64,000 nucleotides of DNA from contig OZ029913.1 of the NCBI GenBank assembly GCA_964023275.1, forward strand, positions 45,449,976-45,513,975, read 5' to 3'. A model generated the notes under the pieces. The model did not search any database, was not told the DNA's origin, and worked only from the letters and a program-made list of their open reading frames with translations. The translations under genes and the position numbers were made by a program. This document shows, piece after piece, positions 52,001 through 61,000 of the stretch (positions are counted from its first letter, which is position 1; every line of letters begins with the position of its first letter). This DNA comes from Norana najaformis. Taxonomy: Eukaryota; Annelida; Clitellata; Crassiclitellata; Hormogastridae.

Positions 52001-55000
52001 TCTTTGCGCCAGTGAATACGACAAACAGGGGACTCGAGCAGTTTCTGTGCATCATTCGAACCCGATGAAATCGAGTCACCAGGAGACGGCAAGAGAACAA
52101 CCATTCTTCCAGCACCATCCAACTCCGTAATCTCCACTGTGTCCTTCATGTGGTAGAGTTCCGAAACACTGATTCCGCGATGGAACCTCTTTTCAAAAAG
52201 CTCAATGAACTTGAACAACGGAAGTTGGTTGTTCACAACTTCACGAAGCAGACCAGCGACCTCAGCTTTGACACCAGCAATGCATGATGCCGAGTCGTTG
52301 CTGACAAGCGCAACGTGGATGCGCTTGTAACCAATCTTCTTGCGGTGGAAGAGCGAGATGGCATAGCGTGCATCCTCGAGGCATGGCACTCGGACGAAAC
52401 CTACGCTTGTGTTGTCCTGTAAGACCTGGACATTCACTTTCAGTACCTGGATGTGCTGCTGAAATTCTGCTGTCAGGATCTTCTTCCATTCATGTGTGCT
52501 GATGTTGTAGTCTAGGTTTGAAACAACCAGTTCTACTCCGGCCACAGCTGGCGCATCATTATCAAGTTCTTCCTTGGGTGGAGGAAACTCATATGCCAAA
52601 AGATCTGCACTTCTCGAAAGCTGATGCCCATCCGTAAAAGAAATGTCACTTGTACTCATGCTAATTGTTGACGAGAACAGAGGCTTTGGGCGAACAGCAG
52701 AGCAGTTTACTTCTTCACCATTGTTTCCTAAGCCGATTGGGCGCCTTGCTCCTGGGGTTCTTCGAAATCCTGATGACCGACTCAAATCCTCGAGCATTGA
52801 CCGATCATGTGGGCTACTCTTCCAAGGAGTAGAAGTCATCACAAAATCTGTGTTTTTAATGTGTTTACCACTACGCAGAAGGACCGCATCACTTTTGTAG
52901 GATCCGCAGAGGCTGGGATAGGTTGCGTACAGTTGACCTAACGGTGTCATAGAGTTTGCAGACTTGTGAGACTGGTATTGTTGTACAGCTTCAGATTCTT
53001 GAGAAAGATGCTGATTTGGGAACAAAAGGAACTTGGCTTCATCTTTGCTGCAGAAATGACGCTGACAGTTGGTACTAAGCTTGTTAACAGTGCCTGTCTC
53101 GAGTACCGTACTGGTATCCCTTGGAAAAGAGCCAGAAGGAATTGAGCCGAGTGAGATGGACTGCAAACTGTTCAACTCACTTCTTCCTGTCATGTTTTGG
53201 CTTTTTGAAGCGAAAAAGGCAGACGTGTTGGTCAACTTCGCAGAAGTTAAATCAACAAATGATGTATTTAAATATCTGTTTCTGGCAGCAGCAGGCCTCT
53301 TTATCTTATCTGTGGATAACAACATCACAAAAGGGAAGGTAAGGTAAGATAATAACTCATTTATTACACACCTCCTTTAACAATGCTTCTTAAAAGTATA
53401 GACCCATGGTTGACGGGTATTTCAGCTGAAGCACTGACATGTCAACAGCAATCTTTTCCTTGCAGGTTATGTGGGTTTTCGATTGGTCAATTTAACATGA
53501 CATGCCAGGATTCTAACCCTAGATGCAGAGATGACAGTCATAGACTGAATCAGTAATCTATGCAAAAAAGTTATCTATTAATAGTAGTGATAAAATTCAG
53601 CAATCACTAAGGCACTGAACGTTCCATGACAATCAAGTTAAGGAAAAACATAATATTCATATTTTTCAGATTTTCGACAGATTTAATGTGCTGGCCTTTT
53701 GCCAATGCTACATCTCTAATATGAAGACTTCTGTGGTGAAATTGTAAAACAGAATATTATAGAGTCAATTTTGTACTTGGTATGAGGTTCAATTTTTATA
53801 AATCCTCTACCAGAAGCCAAAAAGATGCAAAACACATTCCTTGTTTGAATGGCACTGTGTAATTGTATAAGTAATCAAGAATTTATATAGTGCCACTACA
53901 TCAGATACACTTCTGCCCCAAAGTCCCAGAACTGTGGCCATGTTGAAACGTGGCAAACAATCCAAGTGAAACTGTGAATTCAATCAAAATCAGGTTAACA
54001 AAAAGTTTTCCATTTGTTGAATGGCTGTTATCACATTTGCACTTCATTAGTGGCTGCCTTCCACTAGCACAGGCTGAAAATGCCATACTACCACAAAACA
54101 AGCCAGTATCTTGCCTTTCCAAATACCCAAAAATAACATAAACTGTAGTTTCCAAAACATTTTGGGTTGTGTGTTTTCACAGTGCATGGTATGGTAACAG
54201 AACACTTTTGCTGATAACTAACAACCATCAGCTTTCAAATTACCACACACCAACCTTACGTAACTTAATGATGTTACTAGTAACACTCCACTTGGGTAAT
54301 TTACCGAACACCATGGTTGCTTACCCAATCAATGTTACCACTCAGCATGGTGACTTTATCACAAAATTTTAATACAAGCTCCACACTCACCAGTTTACTT
54401 ACCAAACAACATGGTAACTTATTTTAAGTTTCCTTATTTGCTACCACCAGTCTGATATTTACAACTTATGCTTTAATACACAACTTACTACTTTCCAGAC
54501 TCTTCTTAGGACTTTTCTCTTCTGACAAGCTTTTGGAACTCAGTTTCCTCCTTCTCTTTGATTGTCCTTCAGTTTTTTTTGCTTCAACAATTACATCACC
54601 TTCTGGTTTGCTTGGTGTAGTAGTGGCTAAAACTTCAGAACCAATGTCAGTTAAAATTCTTGCAGCTGTTTCATTGCTTACCATGATGGGGCAACTCACG
54701 TCCAATGACACCTCATCACTCCCAGCGCAGCCCTCCTGTTCCTCTTCAATCACAATGTCACCAGACAAGACTTCAACCGAATGTGTGTGACCCTTCGACT
54801 CAAGGGCCAGTCTCTCCTCAGGAACATCCCCCTCTGGTACCCCATTGTCCAGCATCTCCCCAATTTCTGTCCTTGAGTCTTCAGCCAACCTGTGTTGACC
54901 AGTCAACTGATTCACCTGAGAAGAAAGGACGGAATTTTTGGAAGGTAACGAGCTTTTCTCTTCAGTCTTAACATCACTGTAGGTGACATGAAAAAACTCA

Positions 55001-58000
55001 GGAGTGCTTGCAGAGTTTTTTGATTTGTTGAACTGTTTTCCAACACCCAGGGTGTTGTTGTCTTCCTGCCCAGGGTATGAGATTGTAATTTTTTGCCCTA
55101 AAACACTTCCTCCATCTAGGAGTTGTTTAGCCCTGAAAGAAACAACAAACACATGAGAACAACTGTGAATTGTCTTACCTCTGCAACAGGCACTCATGGT
55201 TCCCCAAGAACACAGAAACTAGCACCCAACTCTTAGTATTAACCAAACAATTCCTTTGAATAGCCCAGGTCCATCCTAAGGCAAGTACAGCTGGCTGCAC
55301 ACTGACTACACCCCAGCCCACAGTCCCTTCATATTTTGGCAGAGGGAGTGGCCAGTATAGGGCTAAGGTCCCACAAGTAGCCCACTGGCTACAGCCTAAG
55401 TAATAATTCAGTCCACTCTTCTCAACCCCAATTCAGTAACAACCAGGTGTACAACTGGATCACAGACTAGACAAAGGCAGGCAGACAACAGTGGCTATCC
55501 ACCAAATATACAGTACATTTAAACACACAGACAACAAACAGACAGATACAAACAATACAATTACATCCACTCAACCACACAAATGGATACCTATCTGGCT
55601 GTGTGTCCGTTCTGCCTGTTGTATTTCTCTTTGTCTGCTTCTGCCTCTCTGCAGACAGACAGAAAGACACAGAGACAGACACATATAGGCACTACAAAAA
55701 ACATACAAACACACAGACAAGCAGGCAAACAATAAGAGATAGAAACAAGCAGACAAACAGTAAGTGACACAGAGAGACAGACACAAACAACAAGACAGCA
55801 TTTTCAAGGCCAGTATATGTAAACTTTGCAAGCACAGATGTAGTTTGACAAAAGCTGAATTTAAATAAATTCTTTATTCAAAGCTAACTATTAATTTACT
55901 CTGGAAGAATTTCTCCAAATGAAAGTAAAGCAGCTAAAACAACTGGACAGCCTTGAACCTGCACACATACTACACGAGAAGTTAAGCACACAACCACGCT
56001 GCCACTGCGTTACATTCACGTTCAAGCCAAGTAGCCAGCAAGGAGCAACGACCTCATATCAGAACCGAGATGATCTGGTATTAGATCAGAAATTATCTAG
56101 TATGGGAAGAAATAAAGGTCTGGTACTGTTGCAGATCAGTCCTAGACTGCTTTTGTTTTGTGTTTGCCTATCAGCTGACACTTGCCTGGTTGAATATGAA
56201 TCACACCAACCACTTAGATAAACTTACAATCTAACCTTTTACCCTCAACTGATTTGCAGCAAAACTGCAGATGTGATACAGAATAAGTACATGGAAATAT
56301 AGAATATTTGACATCACAGAATGAATTCACAGAAACACAGAATATTTGACAATACAAATTAAACTTAAAGAAATTGTTAACTGGAAGTTGGCTACTCATT
56401 GTTGATTTTAAATTTCTACAATTTAAATAGGATATTAAACATGTTTTTAAATTAGCCTGATTTCATAAACTGCAATATATCAGTTGTTAGTATAGTGCTT
56501 TATCAAGAAGTTTCATATTTTTTGTCTTGACATTTATTCTCTTAATTTATTTAAACAGTTTGGTGTAACTTTTACTTCCTGTATTATTGCCCATTTGTTT
56601 GCCACTAGCTGTTTTCCACAATTCTGTTGCATGTAGCAAAGCTTTTCCTTCTCTTTAGAAAAATTCTAACACAGGTCCACAACCAATATAGGCCTGGCAC
56701 CCTTTAATTGCAATGTGCTAGTGAGTCAGCCCATAAGCTGAAGATTCTTGACTCGTCTTCTTTAGAGTATAGGGTATAGTTTTTATACTTTCTGCTTGCT
56801 TTCAGATTCAGACTTATCCAATGCCTATTAGCAAAAATATATATTAGCTAAATATACACCTGTATATTGCAAGCTCTTGCTGTTACTGGTTTCAAGCCAA
56901 CCTGATGCTCTTTGCATCTTTCTCTGTATTGGTTATTTTTGTAAAGTAAAATAGAATAATTTCAGTCTCTTGATATTACATTGCAAACCAAATATTTGGT
57001 CAATTTTTTATTAATTATAAATTTATGGAAGGTTGGCTACTCTACTCTTAAGACTATCGCTGGTATAATATTCAAAATAAGGGTGCAAATGCTTAAGAAC
57101 TTTTGAGAAATTCTTAAAAGGCATTACCAAGTATATACCGTATTATCTCGGCTATAGTGCGCACTCGTGCATAATGCGCATCCCAAGTTGCAAAATTCAT
57201 CCTAATGTAAAAATCTTAGTATCTATGTATAATGTGCAGGTGAAGTTCCGCGTGCCCATGTAATAATTATCGTACTTACTTACTTGCAGTCTAACTGCTC
57301 TAGTACATATAATTATATCCATGGAGTAAAATAAACAACATCCGGTAGCATGGCTTTTTTCATTTATTTCTCAAACACAACTATGCACTCAGATTTAAAT
57401 TATAAACATATTTTAAAATCATATGTAATAAAATTAGCCTACCAAATGCAAGTTAAATAAATTAAACCAATATGATGTAAGGCATCTCAGCCGATGTAAA
57501 CTTCGTCTCTTGCCTTTGGTTAGTGCAAAAGCAGTCTTTACGCGTGATCGGCGTTTACCTAAAACATCTAAGTACTTTGTTCCTATGTATAATGTGCACC
57601 CAGACATTCAGCAGACTTTTTTCAGAAAAAACTGCGCACTATACCCGAGATTTTACGGTAAACCTTGAGACAGATACATCTACATGGTGTTCAGAAAAAG
57701 GAACCCAAAGACAAAATAACAATAACTCAGTTTTACATCGGTCCATCCATTTGGAACAGTCTTTCTGTAAATATATGTCCTGTTGCTTCTAACTCGGCAC
57801 ATGTTCCATTCTCTTATTATTGACAAGAGGTTACAATATGACTAGCCCCACCTAGTATCATCTGAAACCAAGCAGTCGGTTGCTGTTAGTACTGTTCAGT
57901 ACCATGCGGTCGGTAATGAGTTAACAGCACATGTGAAAAGTCCTTAAATGTGCTATACAAAGCTCATATATGCACACATGCAAGCATATTTTATAAATTT

Positions 58001-61000
58001 TTTATACATTTGAAATACCTGTTTAGGTCAAACTTTTGAAGAAGTTAAAGTTTGCCTAGTGTCCATCCGTTATCCAGAAATTGTTTAAGCAACCATTTCA
58101 CACCATAATTTTTATTTTGACACAAAAATTCAATAAGAAGTTTTCTTCTTCATTATGGGTTAGGGTTAGCAAAAACAATTACAAAATAACATGACATCAA
58201 TTTGAAGGGACATTTCATAAACTACAAAAATTATTAATAGTAAATAAGTACGGAAAACTTTTAAGCAACTTAAATTGCATAACTTGTTACTCAAGTTATT
58301 CAAGTTCTTTGTTCTGGACAAAGTGTACATTGCTGTGTCCTGAAACGTCTTCTCTTAATCAGTAACATAGCAAACACAAGTGCACCAATAGTTGGCTTTT
58401 AGCTCAATTACGACAACCAGTCACCTGAAAAACCGAAATACCCTTCAGTAAATTTACCTTGTTGCTGCCTCATTGTTTGGAAATCTGAGCAGTGCTGTAG
58501 CGCCATCTATGTTCAGGATTCGGCCTCGCACACTTTTGCACAGGCGCTGCAGACTGTTTTGCACACCGGCTCCAACTGGCAAATTCCCAACCACAAGCTC
58601 CCTCACCACCTTCAGTGTCTACCATACAAACCAATGTAATGTAATGTTACCAGATAAGTATAGAGACATTCCAGAAAAAGAACAGCACTCCCATAAGCTT
58701 ATCACGAGAGGTAGTCATAGGCATGAAGTGCTAGTGACTTCAGTTTCTTAAGCTAAACATATGAGTGTGGTTGGTCAGCCTTCTCCCTTGCCACCTGATC
58801 TTCTCATTGACAATGCATGGTAAAAGCACTCATTTTAGAGCCAAGTTATCTAGGAGGCAACAGTGGAATAGAAATCTTGAATCATCTTTCTGTCCTGTTC
58901 AGGATTTATACTGACTTCTGAATTGACAGGCCAGCATGTTAACCACTAGACTATAATGCACTCAGTCAACAATAAAAGCAGGCTTTAGCTAGGACTGAGT
59001 TGAAAATGTGGAGCAACTCACCCAGGTGAAACGAGTCAATGCAAGGCAGAAGTGTAGGTGGAATTTTTGGTTTTTAAAATTTTCTTGAAATTTTAGTTGC
59101 AAATATCTATTACAACAAACAGTTAATGTTGCTATAAAATATTTTCTTCAGTACTTTGCTAAATATTTACAAAGTAGCCTGTTTGACACACCATACATCT
59201 AAAAATATGCTAAACAGAACTAAGTATTTTACATTTCCTGAAATTACACAACAATCTGAAGCTGTTTGGAAAGTTTCACAGCTGCACATGGAATAGCTAC
59301 TGGAATACAGTGCTTGGAAAACATAAAATAATTAAATGAATTAGCCACAGCACTGCAAATTGGGCAACTCTGGACTGTCATAAGCCTCACATCTCATGAA
59401 CTACCAGGTATTATGGTCTGATACTTTGCAGGCCTTCATGAGACATGTTTGTCTCCATTCTAGCCAAATGGTGCTATATTAAGTGTTTTGATACATACAT
59501 CCATATAAAATCTGAGATGGTGAAGTGGGGACCAATGATTGCAGACATGGAATGCTCCACAAAAGAAAAAAATATTAATGGCTTTGTAAAGCGGATAATA
59601 CAAAAGCTTCCTAGTTTCATGACAAAAAGCATACAATCGGCTACAAGTCTGCTGAATACCTTTGGAAGATCTCGCGTTGGCAAATCCGAAATGAAATCTT
59701 CAAAGCAGTGGGTTTCGTGAGCATAGGATGTTAGAGCGCAAGACACCTGGCGTCGATGGATGAGAATGATGTAGATCTGATGACGATAACGCAGGTCACA
59801 AAGATCAGAAGCAAAATTTACATCACCTGCTCAACAAATGCAGTATATATATAATCCACTTAGTGCCAAAAATATATTTAATCTGATTAAGTTCATCACA
59901 TATTAAATACATCACACTAGAACACTATTATAGCAAATGCTGAGAAATACCAATAGCCAAGATCCACATCAAGTACACCTGGAAACTCTTTACAACATTT
60001 CCGTCAGACATAATTAGAAGCCATGTGCACAACCAGTACGGCAGCGCTTTTAGAAGTACTTATAAGGTGCTATATTAAGTGTTTTGATACATACATCCAT
60101 ATATACCATGTCATAAAAAGGTTGCATGATGAGATGATATTGTAAAGTTGAATTAAAATTGGGATACATTCCATTAACTACTATATATCAGAATTTGTGT
60201 TATGATCTACAGGTAGTACTAGAGGAAAAAGTACTGCAGTATGTCTTTCAAGAACTCACATACAAGTATACATAAATACTCACATACATAAATCATAATA
60301 TGTCGTAAGCAGGTTCTGGTCAACTGCATTTTGTCGAGGCAGCATTATACTGAAGTTACGTTCTACAGCATCTATCTGCGATCTACGATTCTCACTGCTT
60401 TATATTGGAAGCAGCATTCAGTTATAAAACTATTAGTGGCTAAATGAAAAGGCTGATGAGGCATCACGTTGCAGCTCTCCAATATGTCCACGTGGAGAAG
60501 AATACATCAGTCGAAACAAACTGTGACAAACCTGATATCAAAATAATGGCTGCTGGTGACTTATGATCAGCTGCAAACCTCCTCAATGCCTGGCGAATTT
60601 TGTCATCGGCCGTATTTTTGCTAATTGCACTGATGTGGACCACAGTTACCTAGAAACAGATGACGGCAGATGCTTAAAGCCTCAAAATTCAAAGACAACT
60701 ACAAATAAAAGAAATTATTTGTCAATACTACGCTGAATAAATAGGTAAACACCATGTCTGATCTTCCTTTACCTTAAACTTTAAAGAAATATACCTAGAA
60801 ATAAATTTCTTTTAAGCAAATCACTGTACTTCACCTTAACTTACCTTACAAATGAAACATAAATTTGTATAGCCTCACCTTAAAGTCAAAGTAAATGCTC
60901 CCAGAATTTAACTGTTTTTAACCCAAGACAACCGTGCAGGCAGTGGAAGCCAACACCAGGCACCAATGAGAAAGCAGCAGAAGTCAGTTGGTGGGTACTA

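Noticed and set aside
53310..53328. ATG at 53328 as start of the RRM2/LOTUS1 ORF
   Set aside because: It lies upstream of a good acceptor (TTATCCACAG) whose phase fits the previous exon, so it is intronic.
52262..53347. Further ORFs on both strands over the large exon (75-92 codons)
   Set aside because: Shadows of the RRM2/LOTUS1 exon; no independent features.
55467..55831. Cys-rich minus ORFs resembling small secreted peptides
   Set aside because: Translation of ACAG/ACAC simple sequence.
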